Source of the DNA: Strongylocentrotus droebachiensis
Lineage: Eukaryota; Echinodermata; Echinoidea; Camarodonta; Strongylocentrotidae
Direction: 5' to 3'
Length of the DNA stretch: 64,000 bases
Assembly (NCBI GenBank): GCA_035222895.1
Contig: JAVYIG010000060.1
Span: 248,001-312,000, forward strand
Shown here: piece by piece, positions 12,287 to 24,669 of the stretch
Position numbering within the stretch: position 1 is the first letter of the stretch
Layout of the letters: the number at the start of each line of letters is the position of its first letter
Made by a program: the position numbers and the translations under genes
The notes under the pieces: model-generated
What the model was told of the DNA's origin: nothing
The model's input: only the letters and a program-made list of their open reading frames with translations
Database searches by the model: none

Positions 12287-14056
12287 CTAGACCTGCAATC
12301 GTGGCACAACGATATGCGTGCAATGACGGGCGAATTGGCACTAACGGTCGTCTATACTAACACAATCATAAACAGTATAATATGGGGTCTAAAATGCCCC
12401 CTTGACAAATTATAAGAAAACATTTCAAGAAAAATATAGATCGTTCTGGGGGCCGAAAGCGTGAACCCGATTTGCCCCATAGACAATGCGAGTAATGCAT
12501 GGGCGGAAAACGTACAGGATCTGTATAATGACTGGATTTAAATTGTTTTGTTCTTTCATTCTTTATGTCTTTTTTATGGGCCGTATTTGGTATTATTGGA
12601 AAGAGAATTTCATGGTAGTTATTGTAAACCACTTTATTCTTTGCTATGATAATCCCATCGAAACACGTGATGCAAAAAAGATTTATAGGACAAAATGGCG
12701 TCTAAAATGGCCCCCTTGACCAATTTTAAAAATCCGGCTTTGGGGTGCCCTGCGTTTTGGAACTCGTAATGTCACTGCCAATTTTCAAGGAAAAAGAAGG
12801 ACGTTTAGGGGGCGAAAAGCAGTCTGAAAAAATGACGTCATAGCCGATACGTGTTATAATCGGGCGGAAACTCGGCGGAATTCGTATAGCGACCCTTGTT
12901 CAAATGCGATTTACTCACAATTTTCTGCGTGAACATATACCATACTTGGTATCATTCGAAAGGGCACTTCAGTGCGGTCAGTTTGAAGCCATTGTCATTT
13001 GCGCAAAACGTACTGCACGCATCAAACGCGCTATCACGTAAAGCATAGTAAATTCTTTTTTTTGGGCGATAACTTGGCAAAGAGGGCATTACAATTTACT
13101 AAACTTAGCAGACAGTTGTCACGTATATGGATACATGTGTCTGCCAAGTTTCATTGATGTAGGTATAAAGATCGCCGGTTTAGGGCAAGTTGAAGTTATT
13201 TCTCAATTTTCTTGAAAATGGCGAATTTGGAGGGCAATTTTCTCAAATTTGGTCAGTGATAGGGTATATAATGTTGTATATGGCTGGGAAGGGCATATCT
13301 TCAAGTATCTAAATCCAAAAAAAGGTACGGGTTTGCCAAGCCATTATGGAGATACGGCCACAGAAAGAAAGCCAATTCCCAGAACTTTAGAGGGCGCTAT
13401 TTATGTTGTGCAAAGCCATTGGAGCGTGAAATTTTAAAAGGCTATGTGCAATTATAAGCCAAATATATTGTGAGATTTAAATACAAAACGGACAATATAT
13501 GAGAAAGTTATGGCAGTTTTAGATTATTTAGGGGTCAATTTTTCAAGAATTTGAGAGACTGTTGACGGAGACGGTTTCAGATTTGAATTTTGTGTATGAA
13601 GATGGCATTTTGAAGGGCAAGTTATACATCGCAGATTAAAGAACATCTCTTAGACTATCTAGAGGAATTTGTTAGAAGTTTGTAGGATCAGGGATAGTGC
13701 AGATAGGAAGGACGAAAGAAAGGCCTTAAAATGGACCAGAAACGGACAAAATGGCACCTGGACGGTTATGCATGAGTGATTTCGAAAATCTAAAAAATAG
13801 GTGACCTTGATGAGATGCTAGAGACTATGCCTATGAAATTTGAAATGAAATGGACATGAGGAAAGCACCTAACCAGGAATAACAAACACTATGTGCAAAA
13901 TGAATGCGATTTCCGGACGATAAGGAAAACCAGGATAAGAATATTAATGGGGCAGAATGTGAACGAAAACAAGGCAATGACGAAGGTCGTCATTGCAATT
14001 AATGGGGAAGAACGTGAACGAAAACAAGGCAATGACGAATTTCGTCATTGCAAATA
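12287..14056 (+). repeat. Array unit 6 (long type A), duplicate of unit 3
   Basis: It matches unit 3 at an offset of 4,359 bp, including both terminal hairpin blocks. Confidence 0.85.
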
Positions 14057-15284
14057 CTAGACCTGCCATCGTGGCACAACGATATGCGTGCAATGACGGG
14101 CGATTTGGCACCAACGGTCGTCTATACTAACATAATTATAAACAGTATAATATGGTGTCTAAAATGCGATTTACTCACAATTTTGTGTGTGAACATATAT
14201 CATACTTGGTATCATCCGAAAGGGCACTTCATTGCGGTCAGTTTGACACCATTTTCATCTGTGCGCAATGTACTGCACGCATTTAACACGCTATTACGTA
14301 ATGCATAGTAAATTCATCATTTTTAGCGATAACTTTGCGCTGAGGTCATTGAAATTTACCAAACTTTGCAGACAGTTGTCACGTATATTGATACATGTGT
14401 CTGCTAAGTTTCATTGTTGTAGGTATAATGATCGCAATTTTAGAGCAAGTTGAAGTTATTTCGCAATTTTCTTGAAAATGGCGAATTTGGAGAGCAATTT
14501 TCTCAAATTTGGTCAAAGATAGGGTATATAATTTCGGATATGGCTTGAAAGGGAATATCTTCGGGTATCTAAATCCAAACAAAGGTACGGGTCTGCCAAG
14601 CCATAATGGAAATACGGCCACAGAAAGAAAGCCAATTCCCAGAACTTTAGAGGGCGCTATTTATGTTTTGCATAGCCATTGGAGCATGAAATTTGGCATG
14701 GCTATGTGCAATTATAGGATAAGGATACGGTGAGATTTAAAAACAAAACGAAATTTATATGATAAAGTTATGGCAGTTTTAGATTTATACGGGTCAATTT
14801 TTCAAGAATTTGAGAGATTTTTGATGGAGTCGGTTTCGGATTTGAATTTTAAGTACGAAGATGGCATTTTGAAGGGCAGGTTATACGTCGCAGATGAAAG
14901 AACATCTCTTAGACTATCTAGAGGAATTTGTTAGAAGTTTGTAGGATCTAGGATAGTGGAGATAGGAAGGAATGAAGAAAGGCCTTAAAATGGACCAGAT
15001 ACGGACAAAATGGCGCCTGTATGGTTATGCATGAGTGATTTTGAAAGTCGAAAAATAGGTGGCCTTGATGAGATGCTAGAGACTATGCCTATGAAATTTG
15101 AAAGGAAATGGACATGAGGAAAGCACCTTACTAGGAATAACAAGCACTATGTGCAAAACGAATGCGATTTCCTGACGATAAGGAAAAGAAGAATATTAAT
15201 GGGGAAGAACGTGAACGAAAACAAGGCAATGACGATATTCGTCATTGCAACAAGGCAATGACGAATTTCATCATTGCAATAATA
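14057..15284 (+). repeat. Array unit 7 (short type B)
   Basis: It matches unit 4 for about 870 bp and retains the 74 bp that unit 4 has lost. It then switches to a different tail ending in hairpins. The duplicated block therefore ends near 14930. Confidence 0.85.
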
Positions 15285-16936
15285 CTAGACCTGCAATCGT
15301 GGCACAACGATATGCGTGCAATGACGGGCGAATTGGCACTAACGGTCGTCTATACTAACACAATCATAAACAGTATAATATGGGGTCTAAAATGCCCCCT
15401 TGACAAATTATGAGAAAACATTTCAAGAAAAATATAGATCGTTCTGGGGGCCGAAAGCGTGAACCCGATTTGCCCCATAGACAATGCGAATAATGCATGG
15501 GCGGAAAACGTACAGGATCTGTATAATGACTGGATTTAAATTGTTTTGTTCTTTCATTCTTTATGTCTTTTTTATAGGCCGTATTTAGTATTATTGGAAA
15601 GAGAATTTCATGGTAGTTATTGTAAACCACTTTATTCTTTGCTATGATAATCCCATCGAAACACGTGATGCAAAAAAGATTTATAGGACAAAATGGCGTC
15701 TTAAATGGCCCCCTTGACCAATTTTAAAATTCCGGCTTTAGGGTGCCCTGCGTTTTGGAACTCGCAATGTCACTGCCAATTTTCAAGGAAAAAGAAGGAC
15801 GTTTAGGGGGCGAAAAGCAGTCTGAAAAAATGACGTCATAGCCGATACGTGTTATAATCGGGCGGAAACTCGGCGGAATTCGTATAGTGACCCTTGTTCA
15901 AATGCGATTTACTCTAAATTTTCTGTGGGAACATATATCATAATTGGTATCATCTGAAAGGGCATTTCATTGCGGTCAGGTTTTGACCATTGTCATTGAC
16001 GCGGAATGTATTGCACGCATTTAACATGCTATTACGTAATGCATAGTAAATTCATCATTTTTAGCGATAACTTTGCGCTGACGTCATTAAAATTTACCAA
16101 TCTCGGCGGAAAGTTGCCATGTATATTGATACATGTGTCTGCTAAGTTCCATTGTTGTAGGTATAATGATCGCAATTTTAGAGCAAGTTGAAGTTATTTC
16201 GCAATTTTCTTGAAAATGGCAAATTTGGAGGGCAATTTTCTCAAATTTGGTCAGTGTAAGGGTATATTATTGTGTATATGGCTGGAAAGGGAATATGTTC
16301 AAGTATCTAAATCCAAAAAAAGGTACGGGATTGCCAAGACACAATAGAGATACGGCCACAGAAAGAAAGCCAATTCCCAGAACTTTAGAGGGCGCTATTT
16401 ATGGTTTGCATAGCCATTGGAGCATGAAATTTGGCATGGCTATGCGCAATTATGGAATAAGGATACTTTGTGACTTAAATACAAAACAGAATTTATATGA
16501 GAAAGTTATGACAGTTTTAGATTTATAGGGGTCAATTTTTCAAGAAATTGGGAGATTTTTGACGGAGGTGGTTTCAGATTTTAATTTTGAGTACAAAGAT
16601 GGCATTTTGAAGGCCAAGTTATCCGTCGCAGATGAAAGAACATCTCTTAGACTTTCAGAGGAATTTGTTAGAATTTTGTAGGATCTAGGATAGTGGAGAT
16701 AGGAAGGAAGAAGGAAAGGCCTTAAAATGGACCAGAAACGGACAAAATGGCGCCTGGATGGTTATTCATGAGTGATTTCGAAAATCAAAAAAATAGGTGA
16801 CCTTGATGAGTTGCTAGAGACTATGCCTATGAAATTTGAAAGGAAATGGAAATGAGGAAAACTCCTAACTAGGAATAACAAACACTACGTGCAAAACGAA
16901 TGCGATTTCCTGACGAGGAAAACAAGAAGAAGAATA
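15285..16936 (+). repeat. Array unit 8 (long type A)
   Basis: About 1,652 bp, with the type A segment and TGACGTCA near 15831. It ends in a GAA-like tail without a hairpin. Confidence 0.85.
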
Positions 16937-18299
16937 CTAGAAATGCAATCGTGTCACAACGATGTGCGTGCAATGACGCCATGTTTCTACGGGTCAAACG
17001 AAAGAGCTTCTCTCGGACTATCCAGAGCAATTCGTACGAAGTCTGTAGCTTCTTTGATATTGGAGATAGGTAGGGCGAAAGAAAGGCCTCAACAGTGACC
17101 TTGATTGGATGGTAGTGACTGTAGCGGCTCTTACATTCGCCCTACTTACATTCGCCCTACTTTCACCGTACATTTATGTCTCCTGTATTTTTCCATCACG
17201 CTACTTATTTATATGCATTATTCGGGCCACGTGTGTATTTCTCTCCAATCGCGCATCGTGGTTCCGCACTGTTCACCCCGCGTATTTTCAACTCCACGAG
17301 GTTTTTCTTCACTCCCGCTTTCACCTTGGTCGAGTCAAGACGTCTCCGCAATTTCCTCTCCAGGCTTATTCTTCTGTGCTTTTCGTCGCTTCTACGGCAC
17401 GTCAACTCTTTCTCTGCCGTGTTCATCGGGCTGCAGTCTCCCAGTGGAACGTTATAGTCAGCACCGACATGGCGCCTGACTCTCCGCTGGGAGCTGCCAG
17501 TTACTTCGTTCCGGTAGCTCTTTCCACTCACGAGCTCATCATTTCACCGCAGCTCATCTAAACATTTCTTCATCAATGTCCGGCGCATCAAACGAGCAAC
17601 TATTACTACTCAGCACCAGTGCCGGCTTTGCATGTCTACATTTCTACTTGCCTCCGACATCAAGCGATTCACTGCTTCGTCGTCGAGCGCCACATCTCTT
17701 CTCTTCTCTTCTCTTCTCGCCTGAGAGCTTCAACCACATCTTTATCACGAGCGTCAGCGTCGAGATCCTTCACCGCTCTTCAGCCACGAATACGAAGCTG
17801 CATCTCCGCCTTCAAGCCTCCGCACATCATCGCGTGAGCCCCTTCCTTCGTTTTCATCTCTCTTCATCTTCATTGGACTTTCGACGCCATTTCTATTCTG
17901 TCGTAAGCTTTCATTCATTATGTACATCGCATTTATTCATGTTCATTCTCACCCTTAATCATTATGTAATCTTCGTGCAATATTCACATTTTCAAGTCTG
18001 CTACTTTTGCTTGACTGCACTTTGCAAGTGCATTGTCAGCTTTGTTCAGTACCCAATAAATTAACGAAAAGGGAACATTTTCTTTCTTGTATTTTATTGT
18101 CAGTGCAACCTTGCTTCCTCGTAGCTAAAATAAAAATAAGAGTTATGTTGTGTGACGAGTGAACACGCTCTCAAATATCCATTCACAATACCTCACACTC
18201 ATATCTCTAAATGACTATGCCTACGAAGTTTGAAAGAAATTGGGATAGGGAAAGAACCTAGAAAGGGCTCGCAAGCACTGCGTGCAAAAACTAGCGGGA
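16937..18299 (+). repeat. Array unit 9 (diverged, split by an insertion)
   Basis: The start is altered to ACTAGAAATGCAATCGTG and the unit is mostly deleted. About 165 bp lie left of the insertion at 17120-18211. The tail resumes at 18212 with TGACTATGCCTACGAAG. It ends in a half hairpin (CGTCATTGCAA) fused directly into the interior of unit 10. Confidence 0.75.
17120..18211. mobile_element. Possible solo LTR inserted in array unit 9
   Basis: A block of about 1.09 kb, unrelated to the array, interrupts a unit. It is flanked by the 5-bp direct repeat TGACT at 17116-17120 and 18212-18216. Removing it restores array sequence (TGACTATGCC). A 5-bp duplication suits an LTR element. AATAAA at about 18055 near the right end fits a U3-R-U5 layout. 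The left end can be read as TGTAGCGG but the right end is CTCTAAA rather than CA, so the termini do not match a standard LTR. Open frames of 90-160 codons inside have no recognised domain. It could also be another kind of insertion. Confidence 0.4.
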
Positions 18300-19945
18300 T
18301 TTGGTGCATATGTTCGTCATTGCAATAAAGATCGTTCTGGGAGCCAAAAGCGTGAACCCGATATGTCCCATAGACAATGCGTGTAATGCATGGGCGGAAA
18401 AACTACAGGATCTGTACTATGACCGGGGTTAAATTGTTTTTTCTCTCTCTCTTGATGTCTCTTTATGGGCCGTATTTGGTATCATTAGAAAGAAAATTAC
18501 ATGGTTGTTATTGTAAACCACTCTTTTTTTTTCTATGATAATCCTATCGAAACACGTGATGTAAAAAACATTTATAGTACAAAATGGCGTTTTTAATGGC
18601 CCCCTTGACCAATTTCAAAAATCCGGCCACGAGGTACCCTGCGTACTGCAACTCGAAATGACACTGCAAAATTTCAAGGAAAAAAAAGGATGTTTAGGGG
18701 GCGAAAGAAAGTCTGAGAAATGACGTCATAGCCGATACGTGTTATAATATTGGGCGGAAACTCGGCGGAAATCGTATAGTGACCCTTATTCAAATGTGAT
18801 TTACTCAAAATTTTCTGTGTGAACATATACCATAATTGGTATCATTTGAAAGGGCACTTCATTGCGGTCAGTTTAACACCATTGTCATCTGCGCGCAATG
18901 TACTGCACGCATTATAGGCGCTATTACGTAATGCATAGCAAATTCATCATTTTTGGCGATAACTTTGTGCTGACATATTCGAATTTTACCAAACTTAGCA
19001 AACAGTTGTCACGTATATGGATACATATGTCTTCCACGTTTCATTAATATAGGTATAAAGATCGCGATTTTAGAGCAAGTTGAAGTTATTTTGGAATTTT
19101 CTCGAAAATGGCGAATTTGGAGGGCATTTTTCTCAAAGTCGGTCAGTGTAAGGGTATATAATTTTGTATATGGCTGGAAAGGGCATATCTTCAAGTATCT
19201 AAATCCAAAAAAGGGTACGGGTTTGCCAAGCCATTATGGAGATACGGCCACAGAAAGAAAGCCAATTCCCAGAACTTTAGAGGGCGCTATTTATGTTTTG
19301 CATAGCCATTGGAGCATGAAATTTGGCATGGCTATGTGCAATTATGAGATAAGGATAATGTGAGATTTAAACACAAAACGGAATTTATATGAGAAAGTTA
19401 TGGCAGTTTTAGATTTTTAGGGGTTCATTTTTCAAGAATTTGAGAGATTTTTGACGGAGTCAGTTTCAGATTTAAATTTTGAGTACGAAGATGGCATTTT
19501 GAAGGTCAAGTCATACGTCGCAGATGAAAGTACATCTCTTTGGTTTTCTAGAGGAATTTGTTAGAAGTTTGTAGGATCTAGGATAGTGGAGATAGGAAGG
19601 AAGAAAGAAAGGCCTTAAAATGGTCCAGAAACGGACAAAATGGCGCCTGGACGGTCATGCATGAGTGATTTTGAAAATCTAAAAAATAGGTGACCTTGAT
19701 GAGATGCTAGAGACTATGCCTATGAAATTTGAAATGAAATGGACATGAGGAAAGCACCTAACCAGGAAAAACAAACACTATGTGCAAAATGAATGCGATT
19801 TCCGGACGATAAGGAAAACCAGGATAAGAATATTAATGGGGCAGAATGTGAACGAAAACAAGGCAATGACGAAGGTCGTCATTGCAATTAATGGGGAAGA
19901 ACGTGAACGAAAACAAGGCAATGACGAATTTCGTCATTGCAAATA
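18300..19945 (+). repeat. Array unit 10 (type A, 5' truncated)
   Basis: It joins the array at the AAAGATCGTTCTGGGAGCC segment, missing the unit start. The remainder is type A and ends in two hairpin blocks. Confidence 0.8.
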
Positions 19946-21154
19946 CTAGACCTGCAATCGTGGCACAACGATATGCGTGCAATGACGGGCGATTTGGCAC
20001 TAACGGTCGTCTATACTAACATAATTTTAAACAGTATAATATGGTGTCTAAAATGCGATTAACTCACAATTTTGTGTGTGAACATATATCATACTTGGTA
20101 TCATCCGAAAGGGCACTTCATTGAGGTCAGTTTGACACCATTGTCATCTATGCGCAATGAACTGCACGCATTAAACGCGCTATTACGTAATGCATAGTAA
20201 ATTCATCATTTTGGGCGATAACTTTGCGCTGACGTCATTGAAATTTACCAAACTTGGCGGACAGTTGTCACGTATATGTATACACATGTGTCTGCTAAGT
20301 TTCATTGTTGTAGGTATAATGATCGTAATTTTAGAGCAAGTTGAAGTTATTTCGCAATTTTCTTGAAAATGGCGAATTTGGAGGGCAATTTTCTTAAATT
20401 TGGTCAGTGTTAGGGTATGAAATTTTGTATATGGCTGGAAAGGGCATATGTTCAAGTATCTAAATCCAAAAAAGGGTACGGGTTTGCCAAGCCATAATGG
20501 AGATACGGCAACAGAAAGAAACCCAATTCCCAGAAATTAAGAGGGCGCTATTTATGTTTAGCATAGTCATTGGAGCATGAAATTTAGCATGGCTATCTCC
20601 AATTATGAGATAAACATACTGCGAAAAAAAAAAGACGAAACGGAAATTATATGAGAAAGTTATGGCAGTTTTAGATTTTTAGGGGTCAACTTTTCAAGAA
20701 TTTGAGAAATTTTTGACGGAGTCGGTTTCAGATTTGAATTTTGAGTATGAAGATGGCATTTTGAAGGTCAGGTTATTGTTGCAGAAGAAAGAACATCTCA
20801 TAGACTATCTAGAGGAATTCATTAGAAGTTTGTAGGCTCTAGGATATTGGAGATATCAAGGATGATAGAAAGGCCTTAAAATGGACCAGAAATGGACAAA
20901 ATGGCGCCTGGACGGTTACGCATGAATGATTTTAGAAAACGAAAAAATAGGTGACCTTGATGAGATGTTATAGACTATGCCTATGAAATTTGAATGGAAA
21001 AAGACATGAGGAAAGCACCTAACTAGGAATAACAAGCACTACGTGCAAAACGAATGGGATTTTTGGACGATAAGGAAAACACTACTAAGGAGGAGAATAT
21101 TAATGGGGCAGAATGTGAACGAAAACAAGGCAATGACGAAGGTCGTCATTGCAA
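19946..21154 (+). repeat. Array unit 11 (short type B)
   Basis: About 1,209 bp. It ends in one hairpin block (GCAATGACGAAGGTCGTC type) directly before the next ACTAG. Confidence 0.85.
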
Positions 21155-22415
21155 CTAGACCTGCAATCGTGGCACAACGAAAAGCGTGCAATGACGGGCG
21201 ATTTGGCACTAACGGTCGTCAATACTAACATAATTATTAACAGTATAATATGGTGTCTAAAATGCGATTAACTCACAATTTTGTGTGTAAATATATATCA
21301 TACTTGGTATCATCCGAAAGGGCACTTCATTGCGGTCAGTTTGACACCATTGTCATTGGCGCGCAATGTATTGCACACATTGAACACGCTATTCTGTAAT
21401 GCATAGTAAATTCATCACTTTTAGCGATAACTTTGCGCTGACGTCAATAATGTTTACCAACCTTGGCGGACAGTTGTCACGTATTTTGATACATGTATCT
21501 GCCAAGTTTTATTGACGTAGGTATATAGATCGCCATTTTAGAGCAAGTTGAAGTTATTTCGGAATTTTCTTGAAAATGGCGAATTTGGAGGGCAATTTTC
21601 TCAAATTTGGTCAAAGATAGGGAATATAATTTCGTATATGGCTTGAAAGGGCATATCTTCAAGTATCTAAATCCAAAAAAGGGTACGGTTCTGCCAAGCC
21701 TTTATGGAGATACGGCCACAGAGAGAAAGCCAATTCCCAGAACTTTAGAGGGAGCTATTTTTGTTTTGCATAGCCATTGGAGCATGAAATTTGGCATGGC
21801 TATGTGCAATTATGGGATACGGATACTGCGAGACTTAAATACAAAACAGAATTTATATGAGAAAGTCATGGCAGTTTTAGATTTTTAGGGGTCCATTTTT
21901 CAAGAATTTTAAAGATTTTTGACGGAGTCGGTTTCAGATTTAAATTTCGAGTACGAAGATGGCATTTTGAAGGTCAAATTTTATGTCGCAGATAAAAGAC
22001 ATCTCTTAGACTATCCAGAGGAATTTTTTAGAAGTTTGTAGGATCTAGGATACTGAAGATAGGAAGGAAGCAAGAAAGACCTTAAAATGGACCATAAACG
22101 GACAAAATGGCGCCTGGACGGTTATGCATGAGTGATTTCGAAAATCGAAAAAATAGGTGACCTTGATGAGATGCTAGAGACTATGCCTATGAAATTTGAA
22201 AGGATATGGACATGAGGAAAGCACCTAACTAGGAATAACAAACACTGTGTACAAAGATAATGTGATTTCCTGACGATAAGAAGAATATTAATGGGGAAGA
22301 ACGTGAACGAAAACAAGGCAATGACGATATTCGTCATTGCAAAAAGAAGAAGAATATTAATGGGGAAGAACGTGAACGAAAACAAGGCAATGACGATATT
22401 CGTCATTGCAATTGA
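21155..22415 (+). repeat. Array unit 12 (short type B), last unit
   Basis: It ends with two tandem hairpin blocks at about 22275-22412. The last hairpin is not followed by ACTAG, so ACTAG belongs to the left end of a unit, not the right. Confidence 0.85.
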
Positions 22416-22439
22416 CAAATTTCATGCCGATCCACATCA

Positions 22440-22690
22440 CACCGACACCCCGGGGGGGGGGGGGGGGATAGTGATCATAATTTTTTTCTTCTCGTATTTG
22501 ACCTCGAAAATGTGAAAATCGTGCCGACCAATATCTCGCTCAGTGGGGAGGGAGGGAGGGGGGGGGGGGGGGTAGTGGGGCATCACTTTTTGTTGGGTAT
22601 ATGACCCCGAAAATGTGAAAATCGAGCCTACCGATATCTCGCTCAGTGGGGGGGGGGGGGGGGGGGGGGGGTAGTATGCATAATTTTTTT
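22440..22690 (+). repeat. G-homopolymer minisatellite, about three units of 110-120 bp
   Basis: Each unit contains AATATCTCGCTCAGTGG or a close variant, then a G-run, then GTAGT and CATAA/CATCA, then a T-rich stretch ending in GACC-CGAAAATGTGAAAATCG. G-runs exceed 20 at about 22650. The sequence ends near 22790 in a C-rich stretch followed by CCGTGGTTCCGCGCCTG, which resembles the end of a GC-rich MITE. Confidence 0.7.
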
Positions 22691-22790
22691 TGGTTTTGAC
22701 CCCGGATTATTATTTTTTTTTTATTGAAGAAAAAAAATGAAAAAAAAGCCAGGGGGGGGGCCCACCCCCGTGGTTCCGCGCCTGTTGAGA

Positions 22791-24669
22791 ACTGTCACAG
22801 CTACAACATATACAAATTTGGAAGAAAATTGATCAATTTTTACAGAGTTACAATCCATTTTCCATAAATATACTGACGACATAATATGCAACTTCGTATT
22901 TTGAGTTCCAAGCCTATTATACTTATATATTTTAATTCTTGCTTCTCCATGGTATACAAGAGCAAAGGGCAGAGCCATAGACAATTAAGGAACATTAAAA
23001 TACATAATAGAGAGAGAACTTGAACCAGAGGCGGGAAAGGGAGAGGATAAGAGAGAAGGAAAAAAAAGAAGGGCAGATGCAGAGGGATACAGAGCAAGAA
23101 CAATGTCCTGTAGATTCATGATGTGAATGATATTTACCTTTCATAGGCATAACACGCAAATTAAGACTATTCTGACATGTCGCCTTGAATTGAAATTTTT
23201 ACCATGATGACGTCACCAAATTGAAAAATAATGTATACTGAGCTTGTAGAAAAACGTTTTAGCTACCACATTTTGAAAATATGGAAGTAAATTGATCAAT
23301 ATTTACAGAGATACAATCAATTTTCCATAAGTTGTAAAAACTGCATTTGTAGAGATTTTTCTCAGCTAGAACATACCAAAATTTACGAGAACATCAATCA
23401 ACATTTACAGTTATACAATCAATTTTCCCAAAAATATGTTGACGTCATAATATGCAAATTGAAAGTTTGAGTTCGGAGGCCATTATGATGACGTCATAAG
23501 TTAATTGAGGGTCAAATAAGACATGAAATCATATCTCCGAATCATACTCTTTGGGGCACCTGGCAACCTAAAACGCTACAATGGATTTTGTATAGGCATG
23601 TTTTTGCCCATGTATGCTATGTATTACGAGTGCTCGCACGCACGGCCATGTATCTTAAACGGACGCTCATTCCATTATTAATGGTCAGAAAAAGGTGAAC
23701 AAGGTATTAAAATGCTTGGAAAAATATAACAAACATGATGACATAGACAATTTGACGATTCTATGTTGCAAAATGCCATTACGCGCGAAAACATGAAATG
23801 CTTAAAATGGCCTGAAACGTATGCAAAATAAATTTGAGACGATTTCGAGCATTTTGACATTTTTCGCGCGCTCTGACGCGCGGACGTACGCATGCGCGCG
23901 TTTTTTTAAAACTGAAATTGACCGGACGGATACTGACCTTAATCATGATAAATATGAATAAGAAATGCCTTTCCGTTATAAAGATATGATCCTGAGTAAA
24001 AAGTACCAACAAAAACACAAAATCGCGCCTGGATGACGTCATGAAGACTTCATGACCTTGAAAATGTTCCTGTCACGTCTTATGACAATGAAATTGACTA
24101 AAAAGATCTTGAGTTATCGTCGGAACAAAAGTGGGAGCAATAAATAAAAATAAATAAATAAATAAATAAATAATAAACAAAGACAATTCTGACGAAAACA
24201 ATAGTTGATCTGCCGTAGACGACAGACCACCTAATAATAATAAATAAAGAAAAAAAAATTCTGTCGTAATCAATAGGTGGTCTGTTGACAACAGACCACC
24301 TAACACGCAATAGTACACTGGTTTCGTGAAATCGACAATGATATAATGCACACTGAGCATGGTATAGATAACGAAAGTTGCATAATAGTAACAAATAATA
24401 CAAATCAGTCAAAGACTCGGCCAGGCATTCACAAAAACAATTTGTATGATTGTTAAAGCAAAGGTCCTTATTTGCATAGTTATTCAAAGATTGTTTTGAA
24501 TAAAGAGAAGAAAAGAAAAGAAAAAAAAAAGATGCATGCAGGCCCCAAAATGTTAGATATAGTAGAGTACATGTGATGTACAATAATAAGACTATGACTA
24601 ATGTACGTGAATAGGTGTACTTTATGAAACATATAGGGTAAAACATTTTAGATTGGCCTTTATATATGA
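22791..24669. other. Non-coding interval with weak tandem repeats and a palindrome
   Basis: Diverged repeats of roughly 120-190 bp are visible at 22800-23490, sharing GATCAATTTTTACAGAG / GATCAATATTTACAGAG and ACAATC-ATTTTCC. A 13-bp inverted repeat with a 3-bp loop (TAGGTGGTCTGTT / AACAGACCACCTA) lies near 24274-24302, with a third single copy near 24225. A TAAA microsatellite is at about 24140-24175. No coding frame is convincing. Confidence 0.5.

Larger units (their letters stand above)
5276..22415 (+). repeat. 17-kb tandem array of 1.1-1.8 kb satellite-like units
   Basis: Units begin with ACTAGACCTGCAATCGTGGC. The A of ACCTGC falls at 5281, 6421, 7932, 9702, 10779, 12291, 14061, 15289, 19950 and 21159, with a diverged start at 16941 and one unit lacking its start (about 18300). 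Long type A units carry an extra segment of about 450 bp after the start (AAAATGCCCCCTTGAC onward). Short type B units lack it. Unit ends carry perfect inverted repeats built on GCAATGACGA / TCGTCATTGC, or a GAA microsatellite. Short open frames recur at the same place in each unit but carry no recognisable domain and are repeat by-products. An inverted partial unit lies at 52100-53345. Confidence 0.93.

Noticed and set aside
6482-15630. Recurring 60-100 codon frames at equal positions in array units, as a conserved multicopy gene family.
   Set aside because: They occur on both strands, overlap one another, lack domains and change length with small indels. Conservation follows from satellite homogenisation.
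17109-18064. Frames of 150 and 162 codons as genes.
   Set aside because: Overlapping frames in all phases, no domain, and they sit inside the putative solo LTR; most likely chance open frames.
5276-22415. Tandem Helitron/Helentron array, because hairpins precede CTAG at several unit junctions.
   Set aside because: The first unit has ACTAG at its left without a hairpin, and the last hairpin (22412) is not followed by CTAG. CTAG therefore belongs to the left end of the unit. No TC start or Rep/helicase remnant was seen.
24098-24646. A 182-codon minus-strand frame.
   Set aside because: It is low complexity, crosses a TAAA microsatellite and a palindrome, and has no domain.
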